Positions 22,037 to 29,670 of a DNA stretch of 64,000 nt are shown piece by piece. Origin of the DNA: Serratia liquefaciens (lineage in GTDB: Bacteria > Pseudomonadota > Gammaproteobacteria > Enterobacterales > Enterobacteriaceae). The position numbers were made by a program, and so were the translations under genes. Under the pieces are notes generated by a model. That model made no database searches. It had not been told where the DNA came from and saw only the letters and a list, made by a program, of their open reading frames with translations. Location of the stretch: assembly GCA_012719855.1 (NCBI GenBank), contig JAAXZN010000040.1, positions 44,633-108,632 of the forward strand, written 5' to 3'. Each line of letters starts with the position of its first letter. The first letter of the stretch is position 1.

Positions 22037-22069
22037 CCTCATCCCGGCGCGAGATTTTCAGGGAGGAGA
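22037..22069. promoter_or_regulatory. Candidate MalT boxes upstream of malS
   Basis: On the minus strand CGGGATGAGG (22037-22046) matches the MalT box GGGGAKGAGG at nine of ten positions. AGGGAGGAGA on the plus strand (22060-22069) matches at eight. They lie 75-107 bases upstream of the malS start, and TACGAT at about 21995-22000 (minus strand) could be the -10. Motif match only. Confidence 0.5.
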
Positions 22070-22118
22070 AGGCAGGGGGAGAGCCGAGGCTGTTATCCGG
22101 TGATTTTTTAATCTATAT

Positions 22119-22136
22119 TACAATGTATACATTGTA
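22119..22136. promoter_or_regulatory. Perfect 18-bp palindromic operator of the toxin-antitoxin pair
   Basis: TACAATGTA followed directly by TACATTGTA is an exact palindrome 14 bases before the antitoxin ATG. Ribbon-helix-helix antitoxins bind such sites and repress their own operon. A possible -10 (TACAAT) lies inside the palindrome, so binding would block RNA polymerase. Confidence 0.75.
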
Positions 22137-22150
22137 GTGTGAGGTGATCT

Positions 22151-22399
22151 ATGAGCGTGATGTCCGTTCGACTATCGGAAGATCTCAGTGAGCAGCTCGA
22201 GGCTTTGGCCAAAGCGACCGGCAGGACTAAATCGTTTTTGGCCGGGCAGGCTATCCGAGATTTCATTAACCGCGAGGCCTGGCAAATTGCTGAAACTCAG
22301 CAGGCAATCATTGAGGCGGATCAGGGTGATTTTGTTTCTGACGATGAAATGGAAACCCGCTTCAAGAAGATGGGGGTGATTGATAACGATGAAAATTAA
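22151..22399 (+). CDS. Ribbon-helix-helix antitoxin (CopG/ParD-like)
   Basis: An 82-residue protein whose first 45 residues (SVRLSEDLSEQLEALAKATGRTKSFLAGQAIRDF, in two parts) form a ribbon-helix-helix DNA-binding fold. The acidic tail (EADQGDFVSDDEMETRF) is where such antitoxins wrap the toxin. A GAGG site precedes the ATG at 22151; the ATG at 22160 is a possible alternative. The last codons overlap the toxin start by 11 bases, so the pair is translationally coupled. Probable autorepressor through the adjacent palindrome. Confidence 0.9.
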   Translation: MSVMSVRLSEDLSEQLEALAKATGRTKSFLAGQAIRDFINREAWQIAETQQAIIEADQGDFVSDDEMETRFKKMGVIDNDEN

Positions 22400-22676
22400 A
22401 TGGCTAAGGAAAGCCGCAAGCAATCTTGATGACGAATATGATTGGTTTTATCAAGAGAGTCCTCAGGTTGCGACAGAGTTTGCCAGGGAGGTCTTTCGCT
22501 TAGTGAATTTGCTGGTTTCAAACCCGGCCCTCGGCAGAGCTGGCAGGGTGATGGGCACCCGGGAAATCGTGATGAAAACCTTCCCGTACCTGATCCCGTA
22601 CAGAATTAAAAACAATGAAATACATATCCTTAGAATATTCCATATGCGCAGGCGTCCGCCAAAAAAGTGTTGGTGA
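22389..22676 (+). CDS. RelE/ParE superfamily toxin
   Basis: A 95-residue basic protein with the ParE/RelE pattern: an N-terminal strand and helix (MKIKWLRKAASNLDDEYDWF), NPALGRAGRVMGTREIV, FPYLIPYRIKNNEIHILRIFHMRRRP. ParE-type toxins block gyrase and RelE-type toxins cut mRNA at the ribosome. The sequence does not decide between them, although the PxxGR...VMGTRE pattern is common to ParE-like proteins. ATG at 22389 overlaps the antitoxin end; a TTG nine bases upstream is less likely. Confidence 0.88.
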   Translation: MKIKWLRKAASNLDDEYDWFYQESPQVATEFAREVFRLVNLLVSNPALGRAGRVMGTREIVMKTFPYLIPYRIKNNEIHILRIFHMRRRPPKKCW

Positions 22677-22681
22677 TTTTG

Positions 22682-22715
22682 CATGGATGCCAGTTTTTGC
22701 TCACTGGCATCCATG
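22682..22715. terminator. Inverted repeat ending the convergent toxin and kguD genes
   Basis: CATGGATGCCAGT and ACTGGCATCCATG are exact 13-base complements around an eight-base loop. The repeat lies five bases from the toxin stop and four from the kguD stop. Likely shared terminator. Confidence 0.65.
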
Positions 22716-22719
22716 AAAG

Positions 22720-23697
22720 TTACTTCTTCAACAGCTGCGGGTTGACGCAGTTTTCTGTGACCTTGCCGGTCAGTGCGGCGATCAGGTTGTCCACGGCGCA
22801 GGCGGCCATGCCGTAACGGGTCTCATGGGTTGCAGAACCGATGTGCGGTAGCGCCACGACGTTCGGCAACGTCAACAGCGGTGAAGAAACCGGCAGCGGT
22901 TCCTGTTCGAACACATCCAGCCCGGCGGCATGAATAGTGCCGTTTTTCAGCGCCTCAACCAGCGCCGCTTCATCCACCACCGGGCCGCGGCCGGCGTTGA
23001 TCAGAATGCCGCTCTTTTTCATCTTCGCCAGTTGGTCACGGCTGATCATATGGAAAGTTTCGTCGGTCAGCGGCAGCGTAATGCAGATGAAATCGGATTC
23101 GGCCAACAGGGTATCCAGGTCACAGCGGCGGGCATTAAAACGCTGCTCCGCTTCTTCATGAGTGCGGCGGGCGTTATACAGCACCGGCATGCCGAAGCCG
23201 AAATGAGCGCGTTGCGCCAGCGCCAGACCAATACGGCCCATGCCGAGGATGCCGATGGTTTTATGGTGCACGTCAACGCCAAACCAGTCTGCCCCGATAC
23301 TGCCCTGCCATTCGCCGGCTTTCACCCGATCGGCCACTTCCACCACCCGACGCGCCGTCGCCAAAACCAGGCTCATGATGGTGTCGGCGACGGTTTCAGT
23401 CAGCACGGTTGGGGTGTGCATCAGCAGCACGTGATGGGCATTAAGCGCGTCAACGTCGAAATTATCGTAACCGACGGAAATGGTTGAGGCCGCGCGCAGT
23501 TTGGGGGCCTGCTGCAGAAAAGCCTCATTAATTTTGCCGCCGGAACCGATGATCCCTTCTGCCTGCTGCAGCGCCTGGCGCAGCTCATCGCGGTTTTCCG
23601 GGTTTAGCCCGTTGAAAGCGTGCACGGTGAAGTGCTGTTCCAGTCTTTCACGCAGGTCGGTGGGAATGCTTTTGTATAACACGATAGAAGGCTTCAT
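22720..23697 (-). CDS. kguD: 2-hydroxyacid dehydrogenase, 2-keto-(6-phospho)gluconate reductase KguD/GhrB type
   Basis: NAD(P)H-dependent D-2-hydroxyacid dehydrogenase, 325 residues, very close to E. coli GhrB (TkrA), which reduces glyoxylate, hydroxypyruvate and 2-ketogluconate. The Rossmann motif is [10 protein letters not shown]; the catalytic set includes [14 protein letters not shown] (Arg), the Glu in FEQEPL and [11 protein letters not shown] (His). As the last gene of kguE-K-T-D, it should reduce 2-keto-6-phosphogluconate to 6-phosphogluconate. ATG at 23697 gives MKPSIVLYK; a GTG one codon upstream is possible. ghrB is an equally valid name for this ortholog. Confidence 0.9.
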   Translation of the reverse strand: MKPSIVLYKSIPTDLRERLEQHFTVHAFNGLNPENRDELRQALQQAEGIIGSGGKINEAFLQQAPKLRAASTISVGYDNFDVDALNAHHVLLMHTPTVLTETVADTIMSLVLATARRVVEVADRVKAGEWQGSIGADWFGVDVHHKTIGILGMGRIGLALAQRAHFGFGMPVLYNARRTHEEAEQRFNARRCDLDTLLAESDFICITLPLTDETFHMISRDQLAKMKKSGILINAGRGPVVDEAALVEALKNGTIHAAGLDVFEQEPLPVSSPLLTLPNVVALPHIGSATHETRYGMAACAVDNLIAALTGKVTENCVNPQLLKK

Positions 23698-23711
23698 CAC
23701 TTACTCCAGCA

Positions 23712-23835
23712 ATACCCTTCGACTTTCAGACTGCTGCGTTGTTAACGGCTCGAACTTCCCCCAGTGACTTACTTACGTAAACGCCTGGGGGAAGTTTGTT
23801 TGTCGCCTGGCTGCAGCCTGAAAGCCATTGGGTAT
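23712..23835. repeat. ERIC (IRU) intergenic repeat element
   Basis: A 124-base imperfect palindrome that begins ATACCC and ends GGGTAT. Its centre CCCCCAGTGACTTACTTACG and the following TAAACGCCTGGGG closely match the ERIC core (CCCCAGTCACTTACTTATGTAAGCTCCTGGGG). ERIC units are non-coding, about 127 bases, and can fold in RNA to affect mRNA stability. This one is transcribed within the kgu operon between kguT and kguD. Confidence 0.88.
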
Positions 23836-23863
23836 ATTCAACAGAACATAAATTATAACGAGA

Positions 23864-25132
23864 CTAAGCCAGCTGTGGGTGAGCCTCGTTGCGAGCGGGC
23901 TTGACGATCAACGTGACGAACACGGCGACCAGCAGCGCAATGGCCATGAACATATAGGAAGCCGCCGGGCTGCCGGTCGCGCCGTTGAGGTAACCGACGA
24001 ACCAGGAGCCAAAGAAGGAACCCAACGCCCCCATGCTGTTGATCAACGCCATGGCGCCGCCGGCGACGTTTTTCGGCAGCATCTCGGGAATGATGGCGAA
24101 GAACGGCCCGTAAGGGGCGTACATTGCCGCACCGGCAATCACCAGCAGGGCATAAGAGACCCAGAAGTGGTTGGCACCTACGGCATAAGAACCAAAGAAC
24201 GCCAGCGCGCCAACCAGCAGCAGCGGCCAGACGAACAGCTTACGGTTTTGCATTTTGTCCGAAGCCCAGGACACCAGGATCATGGCGATGGTCGCCGCCA
24301 GGTAAGGCACCGCCGACAGCCAGCCGGCCTCCACCATGCCCATTTCCATGCCGCTGCGCAGGATGGAAGGCAACCACAGCACGAAGCCATACACGCCAAT
24401 GCTCCAGGCGAAGTACTGGACGCAAAGCAGGATCACGTTGCGTGAGCGGAAGGCTTCGCTGTAGTTACGCACCGCTTTGATGCCTTTCTGCTCTTCTTCC
24501 AACTGCTGCTGCAGGGCCAGCTTTTCGTCATCGCTCAGCCATTTGGCCTGCGCCGGTTTGTCTTTGACCAGCACCCACCAGCAGAAGGCCCAGATCACGG
24601 CAGGAATGCCTTCAAAGATGAACATTTCACGCCAGCCGTAGGCATGGATCAGGTAGCCGGAAACTACCGACATCCACAGCACGGTGACGGGGTTACCGAG
24701 GATCAGGAAGGTATTGGCACGCGAACGCTCGGACTTGGTGAACCAGTTGCTGATGTAAATCAGCATGGCCGGCATCACCGCGGCTTCCACCACGCCGAGA
24801 ATAAAACGGATCGCCGCCAGCATCGGGATATTGCTGACCATGCCGGTCAGCGAGGCGCAGGCGCCCCACAGGATCAGGCACCAGAAAATCAGTTTTTTTA
24901 CGCTGCGGCGTTCGGCATAGATCGCACCCGGGATTTGGAAAAAGAAATAGCCGAGGAAAAACAGCGCGCCCAACAGCGAAGACATGCCTTTGGTGATGCC
25001 CAGGTCGTCATTGATGCCGGCCGCAGAGGCAAAGCTGAAGTTGGCCCGGTCGAGATAGGCCAGGCTGTAGGTGATAAACACGATGGGCATGATGTACCAC
25101 CAGCGTTTAGCCGCGATAGTCGCTTTGGTCAT
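23864..25132 (-). CDS. kguT: MFS transporter, probable 2-ketogluconate uptake permease
   Basis: A 422-residue major facilitator of the anion:cation symporter (ACS) type, with twelve predicted membrane segments. Family motifs include the start WWYIMPIVFITYSLAYLDRAN, GVVEAAVMPAMLIYISNWF and MYAPYGPFFAIIPEMLP. ACS transporters carry sugar acids. Its place between the kinase kguK and the reductase kguD supports 2-ketogluconate as substrate, as for kguT of Pseudomonas. The substrate rests on context. Confidence 0.85.
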   Translation of the reverse strand: MTKATIAAKRWWYIMPIVFITYSLAYLDRANFSFASAAGINDDLGITKGMSSLLGALFFLGYFFFQIPGAIYAERRSVKKLIFWCLILWGACASLTGMVSNIPMLAAIRFILGVVEAAVMPAMLIYISNWFTKSERSRANTFLILGNPVTVLWMSVVSGYLIHAYGWREMFIFEGIPAVIWAFCWWVLVKDKPAQAKWLSDDEKLALQQQLEEEQKGIKAVRNYSEAFRSRNVILLCVQYFAWSIGVYGFVLWLPSILRSGMEMGMVEAGWLSAVPYLAATIAMILVSWASDKMQNRKLFVWPLLLVGALAFFGSYAVGANHFWVSYALLVIAGAAMYAPYGPFFAIIPEMLPKNVAGGAMALINSMGALGSFFGSWFVGYLNGATGSPAASYMFMAIALLVAVFVTLIVKPARNEAHPQLA

Positions 25133-25241
25133 GTTCAGATTCCTTCAGTGGTGTCGTAGTGCTCTCCCGGCGGATCTGGTTGTAGGGCCAGAGGCATCAG
25201 CCGTTCGGAGAAGGCTATTAACTGATATTGTTTTGTTATAT

Positions 25242-26201
25242 TTATTCAGCCAGTGCCGCGCGGGTCGGCAACCCTTCGCTGTCGCCGATGGCCTGAATGG
25301 CCAGCGAGCCGATTTTATTGCCGCGTTGCACCGCCTGTTTCAGCGTTTTGCCTTCCAGCAGGGCGCTGATGGTCCCGACGGCAAAGCCGTCTCCTGCACC
25401 TACGGTATCCACCACATTGCTGACTTTAATTGCGGCTACCGCCGCCTGATCGCCCGCTGCGGTTTTAAACCAGGCGCCATCCGGGCCGGTTTTAATGATC
25501 ACCGCCTGTACGCCGCGCTCCAGATAAAAATCGGCAATCCCTTCCGGTGTCGACTGGCCGGTAAGAATTTGCCCTTCTTTCAGCCCCGGCAGCACCCAGT
25601 CGGCGGCAAACGCCAGCTTGTTCAACTGCTCGATCATCACCTGCTGGCTGGACCACAACACCGGGCGCAGATTGGGGTCAAATGAAATGGTTTTTCCCAT
25701 CGCCCGCATCTCGCGTGCGGCGTGGTTGCACAGCGCCAGCGATTGACCGGACAGCGCTGCCGCCACGCCGCTCAGGTGCAGGTGGCGTGCGGAACCGAAG
25801 TAATCGCGGCTGAAGTCGTCGACCGACAGGTGGCTGGCCGCCGAGCCTTTGCGGAAATACTCCACACTGGGATCGGTACCATCGGAGGTTTTAGATTTGA
25901 TCTGAAAGCCGGTCGGATAATTAGCATCCACCGTCACTTGCTGGGCGTTGATGCCTTCTTTTTTCAACTGCTGCAGGGTGAAGCGGCCGAAAGTGGCGTT
26001 GCCGACGCGGCTGACCCAGCCGACGTTCAGCCCCAGGCGAGCCAGGCCGATCGCGACGTTCAGCTCGGCGCCGGCAATGCGTTTGGTGAAGTTGTCCACT
26101 TCCGCCAGGTCGCCGGTTTGGGTTGCCACGAACATCGCCATGGCTTCACCCAGAGTGACGACGTCCAGTTGCGCGCGATGCGTGGTAGTCAGCGTTGTCA
26201 T
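25242..26201 (-). CDS. kguK: PfkB-family sugar kinase, 2-ketogluconokinase
   Basis: A 319-residue ribokinase-like kinase that should phosphorylate 2-ketogluconate at C6. It has the N-terminal LGEAMAMFV, the NVAIGLARLG substrate region and the ATP/anion-hole signature DTVGAGDGFAVG. It starts five bases after the kguE stop, so the two are cotranscribed. A 109-base gap with no recognisable feature separates it from kguT. Confidence 0.88.
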   Translation of the reverse strand: MTTLTTTHRAQLDVVTLGEAMAMFVATQTGDLAEVDNFTKRIAGAELNVAIGLARLGLNVGWVSRVGNATFGRFTLQQLKKEGINAQQVTVDANYPTGFQIKSKTSDGTDPSVEYFRKGSAASHLSVDDFSRDYFGSARHLHLSGVAAALSGQSLALCNHAAREMRAMGKTISFDPNLRPVLWSSQQVMIEQLNKLAFAADWVLPGLKEGQILTGQSTPEGIADFYLERGVQAVIIKTGPDGAWFKTAAGDQAAVAAIKVSNVVDTVGAGDGFAVGTISALLEGKTLKQAVQRGNKIGSLAIQAIGDSEGLPTRAALAE

Positions 26202-26206
26202 GATGT

Positions 26207-26959
26207 TTACTCCGCGCGCAAAAGGTTAACGTAGTAGCGGGTCACGTCTTCCAGACTGTTACCTTGCAGTGGGAATTCAATGCCGCGTGGTGCGTCCAGC
26301 GGCAGGTGAGTCAGCAGATCGCGCCATTTGCCGTCGCTGTCATCCAGCGCCACGGCACGCCAGCCTTTCAGGCTATGAGTGGCGGCTTTAACGTGAACGT
26401 AGCTGACGTGGCGGGCCAGGCGATCGGCGGCGGCGAAGGCGTCTTGCCCCACCCAGTGCCAGTTGGCCATGTCGAACGTCATGCTGACCGGCAGACGGTT
26501 ATCTTCTGCGGCGTGGAAAAAGGCGTTGAGCAGCGACAGAATGCCGCAGTCAGGCGTTTGATCGTTCTCGACCACCAGGCTGACCGGGTGCTGCTCCAGT
26601 GCCACTTTCAGTTCGGTAAAGTCGAAGCCCGGCTGGTAATGCCCAAGCGAGAGTTTCAACTGACGCGCGTTCAGCGTCTGGGCTTCCGCCAGCAGTGCCG
26701 GCAGGTTCGGGTTGAGCGTATGCTGTGGGGTAAACAGAGCCTCAGGCGCAGAGTAAACGGCAAACAGCTGCTGTTGTTCGATGGCCTGAGCCAGTGCCGG
26801 CAGGTTTTCCAGCTCCTGGGCAGAAAACAGTTCGCGGCGGATCTCTACACCGTCGGCGCCGGCATCGGCAATGATCGGCAATAATGCGGCCTGGCCGCCG
26901 AGCTGTTGGACGGTATCGGTGCCGTAGGCACCGGTCACCACGATAATTTCTCTTGTCAT
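26207..26959 (-). CDS. kguE: Sugar phosphate isomerase/epimerase-like protein KguE
   Basis: A 250-residue TIM-barrel protein of the AP-endonuclease-2/xylose-isomerase-like family. Metal-ligand segments are visible as VVENDQTPDCG, FDMANWHW and YVHVKAATHS. KguE homologs accompany 2-ketogluconate genes but their exact reaction is not settled. ATG at 26959 follows AGGAG by six bases; an in-frame upstream start adds 15 unrelated residues. First gene of the kguEKTD operon. Confidence 0.85.
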   Translation of the reverse strand: MTREIIVVTGAYGTDTVQQLGGQAALLPIIADAGADGVEIRRELFSAQELENLPALAQAIEQQQLFAVYSAPEALFTPQHTLNPNLPALLAEAQTLNARQLKLSLGHYQPGFDFTELKVALEQHPVSLVVENDQTPDCGILSLLNAFFHAAEDNRLPVSMTFDMANWHWVGQDAFAAADRLARHVSYVHVKAATHSLKGWRAVALDDSDGKWRDLLTHLPLDAPRGIEFPLQGNSLEDVTRYYVNLLRAE

Positions 26960-27012
26960 TTTTTGCTCCTGAGGTGGCGTTATCCCACCGCTGCTGTTAA
27001 CCACACGTTAAA

Positions 27013-27066
27013 TGGTACCGGTTCCAGGCGAAAGCAACAGAGTGTAAAAATATGATCGCAATCACG
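27013..27066. promoter_or_regulatory. Candidate PtxS/KguR operator and CRP site upstream of kguE
   Basis: TGGTACCGGTTCCA (27013-27026) is a near-palindrome centred on ACCGGT and resembles the Pseudomonas PtxS operator TGAAACCGGTTTCA at ten of fourteen positions. TATGA-N6-TCACG (27051-27066) matches the CRP site TGTGA-N6-TCACA at eight of ten. Both lie 54-107 bases upstream of kguE, a sensible place for LacI-type repression and catabolite control. Binding is inferred. Confidence 0.5.
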
Positions 27067-27103
27067 AACATGAGCAAAAAATAGTCTGGGGAGAAGCTGG
27101 CTG

Positions 27104-27123
27104 GGGCGCCGTATGTCGCGCCC
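27104..27123 (-). terminator. Hairpin downstream of the LacI-type regulator gene
   Basis: GGGCGC and GCGCCC pair around eight bases, 20 bases beyond the regulator stop, with no U-run. A weak terminator or processing hairpin between the regulator and kguE. Confidence 0.35.
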
Positions 27124-27142
27124 TGAGCGGGAAAGAAGGGGA

Positions 27143-28177
27143 CTATCGGGTGGTGGAGCCGCGCACGATCAGTTCACCGGGGAACATCTGCTCGCTGATG
27201 GGGGTATCCAGACCCTGAATGCGTTGCACCAATTGCTCTAGCGCGGCGTGGCCCATTTGATAGGTCGGCTGTTTCAGCGTGGTGATGCCCACCCCGGCCA
27301 GTTCGGCCCATTCCAGTTCGTCAAAGCCCAGCAGGCCTATATCGCTGCCCCATTGGATACCCAGTCGACGCATGGCGCGCGCTACCTGCAGCGTCAGCGC
27401 ACCGTTGGCGGAAATGACCGCTTTGCGCATGCCGCGATGGCGGGTATTAAAATCGCCGAGCACGTCTTCCAGAAGCTTGACGTCGTTCAGCGGGACTTCG
27501 GCCTGCTCGGCCAACAGCCCGACATGTTGCGCCATGGTTTGGTTAAACGCGTGCAGCCGTTCCAGACGGGTATTGACCGTGCCAATGGGCTCGCTGAGAA
27601 ACAGAATGGCTTCGAAACCTTGTTGCAGCAGGTGTTCCGTGGCGGTCGTGGCGGCTTCGTGGTTGTTGAGGCCCACCACATCGCAGGCGAAATCATGAAT
27701 TTTTCGGTCGATCAGTACCATCGGCAGCATGGATTGTTGCAGCGTCGATAACGCCTCTTCGCGCATACCGACGGCGTTGACCACAATGCCCTCTACCCGG
27801 TAGCTGCTGAGCAGTTGCAGGTAGTGCTGTTCCTGATTGACCTCGTTGTTGGTGTTACACACCAGCAGGGTAAAGCCGTGCTGACGACAGGCGGCTTCAA
27901 TGCCGCGCATAACGTCCACCGAATAGGGGTTGGTTATATCGGCGATGATCAGGCCAATCAGCCGCGTCTGTCCGCCTTTCAGGCTCCGCGCCATCTGGCT
28001 TGGACGGTAGTCGAGCTGGAGGATAGCCTGCTCGATGCGCTGTTTGAGATCGTCAGAAAGCAGGTGCTGCTCACCATTCAAGTAGCGCGATACGCTGGTT
28101 TTACCGGTCTTGGCGGTTTTCGCCACATCGCTGATGGTGGCCCGCCCCGAGGCGCGTATTGCCTTAACACTGCTCAC
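27143..28177 (-). CDS. kguR: LacI-family transcriptional regulator of the kgu operon (PtxS/KguR-like)
   Basis: A 344-residue regulator. The helix-turn-helix is near residues 13-35 (ATISDVAKTAKTGKTSVSRYL), followed by a hinge helix with RPSQMARSLKGG and a periplasmic-binding-protein-like effector domain (LIGLIIADITNPYSVDVMRG). LacI members of this type sense sugar acids and repress adjacent genes. It lies directly upstream of kguE on the same strand, matching the role of PtxS/KguR for 2-ketogluconate. The start is GTG (MSSVKAIRASG). Effector assignment is inferred. Confidence 0.85.
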   Translation of the reverse strand: MSSVKAIRASGRATISDVAKTAKTGKTSVSRYLNGEQHLLSDDLKQRIEQAILQLDYRPSQMARSLKGGQTRLIGLIIADITNPYSVDVMRGIEAACRQHGFTLLVCNTNNEVNQEQHYLQLLSSYRVEGIVVNAVGMREEALSTLQQSMLPMVLIDRKIHDFACDVVGLNNHEAATTATEHLLQQGFEAILFLSEPIGTVNTRLERLHAFNQTMAQHVGLLAEQAEVPLNDVKLLEDVLGDFNTRHRGMRKAVISANGALTLQVARAMRRLGIQWGSDIGLLGFDELEWAELAGVGITTLKQPTYQMGHAALEQLVQRIQGLDTPISEQMFPGELIVRGSTTR

Positions 28178-28272
28178 AACCGATCTCCCCTGAGGTTAAT
28201 TGCCAAGGAGACTATCACACAGAATGTATAGCCGGGAATGTTGAATGGGATACGGGAAGGGGATCGACAGGA

Positions 28273-28300
28273 TAAAAATGGCGGGGCGTTGTGCCCCGCG
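28273..28300 (-). terminator. Intrinsic terminator after yiaD
   Basis: On the minus strand GCGGGGC and GCCCCGC pair around ACAAC and are followed by CATTTTTA, seven bases past the yiaD stop. Confidence 0.8.
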
Positions 28301-28305
28301 CGGGA

Positions 28306-28968
28306 TTATTGCAGTGGGCTGAGGGTGATCTCGACGCGACGGTTTTGCGCCTTGCCTTCTGCCGTGCTGTTGGAAGCGATCGGATTATCCGGACCTGCCC
28401 CGGTGGTGCGAATGCGGTTAGCCGCCACGCCCTGGGTGATTAATGCGCTGCCAACGCCGTCGGCACGTTGCTGCGACAGGGTCATGTTCAGTGAACGGGA
28501 GCCGGTGCTGTCGGTGTAGCCGACCACGTTAACCGCCGTTTTCGGGTATTCCTTCAGGACCATGGCAACGCCGGTCAGGGTGTTGGCGCCTGCCGGTTTC
28601 AGGGTGGCGCTGCTGCTGTCAAAGGTGACATTGTTCGGCATGTTCAGCACGATATTGTCGCCCTGACGGGTAACGCTGACGCCGGTGCCTTTCATTTTGT
28701 CGCGCAGTTTGGCTTCCTGCACGTCCATGTAATAGCCGGCACCGCCGCCCAATGCCGCACCGGCTGCTGCGCCGATCAGTGCGCCTTTGCCGCGGTCTTT
28801 TTTCGACGAGGACAGCACGCCAACGCCGGCACCCAGCGCGGCGCCCAGGCCTGCGCCAATGCCGGATTTACCGGCTTCGGATTCCCCGGTGTACGGGTTG
28901 GTGGTACAGGCTGACAGCGTGAGCGCCACGCTCACCGCGCCGGCAATAATCGCAATGCGTTTTTTCAT
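28306..28968 (-). CDS. yiaD: OmpA-family outer membrane lipoprotein YiaD
   Basis: A 220-residue lipoprotein. The signal peptide ends in LTLSAC (Cys21), followed by a glycine-zipper region (GAGLGAALGAGVGVL, GAAAGAALGGGAGYYMD). The C-terminal OmpA-like peptidoglycan-binding domain (about residues 105-220) contains VVGYTDSTGSRSLNMTLSQQ and EGKAQNRRVEI. E. coli YiaD has been linked to outer-membrane assembly as a multicopy suppressor. It has its own terminator. Confidence 0.93.
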   Translation of the reverse strand: MKKRIAIIAGAVSVALTLSACTTNPYTGESEAGKSGIGAGLGAALGAGVGVLSSSKKDRGKGALIGAAAGAALGGGAGYYMDVQEAKLRDKMKGTGVSVTRQGDNIVLNMPNNVTFDSSSATLKPAGANTLTGVAMVLKEYPKTAVNVVGYTDSTGSRSLNMTLSQQRADGVGSALITQGVAANRIRTTGAGPDNPIASNSTAEGKAQNRRVEITLSPLQ

Positions 28969-29099
28969 CTTTTTTCCTTTGTGGCATCAGAATCTGGGTG
29001 CGCCAATCCAATTTGGGGGGCGCTAAAAAACCGTTGTCGGCACGCCAAGACGTACCGAAGCGCTACTATGACGCGGATACTTTCCGGCAGTTCCGGAAA

Positions 29100-29218
29100 A
29101 AACGTGACAAAATATAAGCGGATAACGGGCTTGAGCCTGTTATCCGGCAAAAAGCGAGGGAATACCATGCAGCGGATTCTGAATTGAACGCATCCCGGTG
29201 TGGGATGCGCCTTTTTTA
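29100..29218 (+). ncRNA. Candidate small RNA or leader with two hairpins and terminator
   Basis: The 267-base gap between yiaD and yiaC contains, on the plus strand, an 11-bp hairpin (GGATAACGGGC, TTGA loop, GCCTGTTATCC; 29120-29145). A GAGGG ribosome-like site with a six-codon ORF follows (ATG at 29167, MQRILN, stop at 29187). Then comes a strong intrinsic terminator (GCATCCC/GGGATGC around GGTGT, then six T; 29190-29217). No plus-strand gene lies upstream or immediately downstream, so the terminator implies an independent short transcript. The promoter is not clear (TATAAG at 29114-29119 is a weak -10). Not a recognised sRNA family. Confidence 0.45.
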
Positions 29219-29235
29219 GCCGGAAGTGACAAGAT

Positions 29236-29670
29236 TTAAACTGCGGAAGGCCAGTTCATGATTAAGGTATAGGCCTGAGTTTCTTCGTTAAACAGACGCT
29301 GCGTCACCTGGAAACCCAGCTTGTGGTAGAACGCGCAGGCGCGCAGGTTTTGCTGATACACCTCCAGGCTTAGCTGGGGATAGCGCTGTTGTACGTGCGC
29401 CATCAGCGCCTGTCCTACGCCATGGCCATGAAAGGCCTGTTCAACGAACAGTGCGCCAATAAAGCGTTGATCCAACACGCTGATAAACCCGACGATTTCC
29501 CCTTGATGCCAATAGGCCCAGCTTTGCGCTCGCGGCAGATAGTTTTCCCGCACCAGCGTCGCGCTTTCTTGCCAGTAGCTTTCCTTGACGAACGGGTGCG
29601 CAGCAATGGTGCTGGGCAACCACAAGGCCATTAACCGCGCCATGTCTGCCGGTTGGCAGGGGCGGATCAC
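29236..29670 (-). CDS. yiaC: GNAT N-acetyltransferase YiaC
   Basis: A 144-residue GNAT-fold protein similar to E. coli YiaC, reported as a protein lysine acetyltransferase. The acetyl-CoA loop is FHGHGVGQALMAHV, with the YQQNLRACAFYHKLGF helix after it. The start is the GTG at 29670, which aligns with the E. coli start (MIRPCQPADM...) and overlaps the tag stop as GTGA. A longer reading in this frame would run through tag. The overlap indicates translational coupling to tag. Confidence 0.9.
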   Translation of the reverse strand: MIRPCQPADMARLMALWLPSTIAAHPFVKESYWQESATLVRENYLPRAQSWAYWHQGEIVGFISVLDQRFIGALFVEQAFHGHGVGQALMAHVQQRYPQLSLEVYQQNLRACAFYHKLGFQVTQRLFNEETQAYTLIMNWPSAV

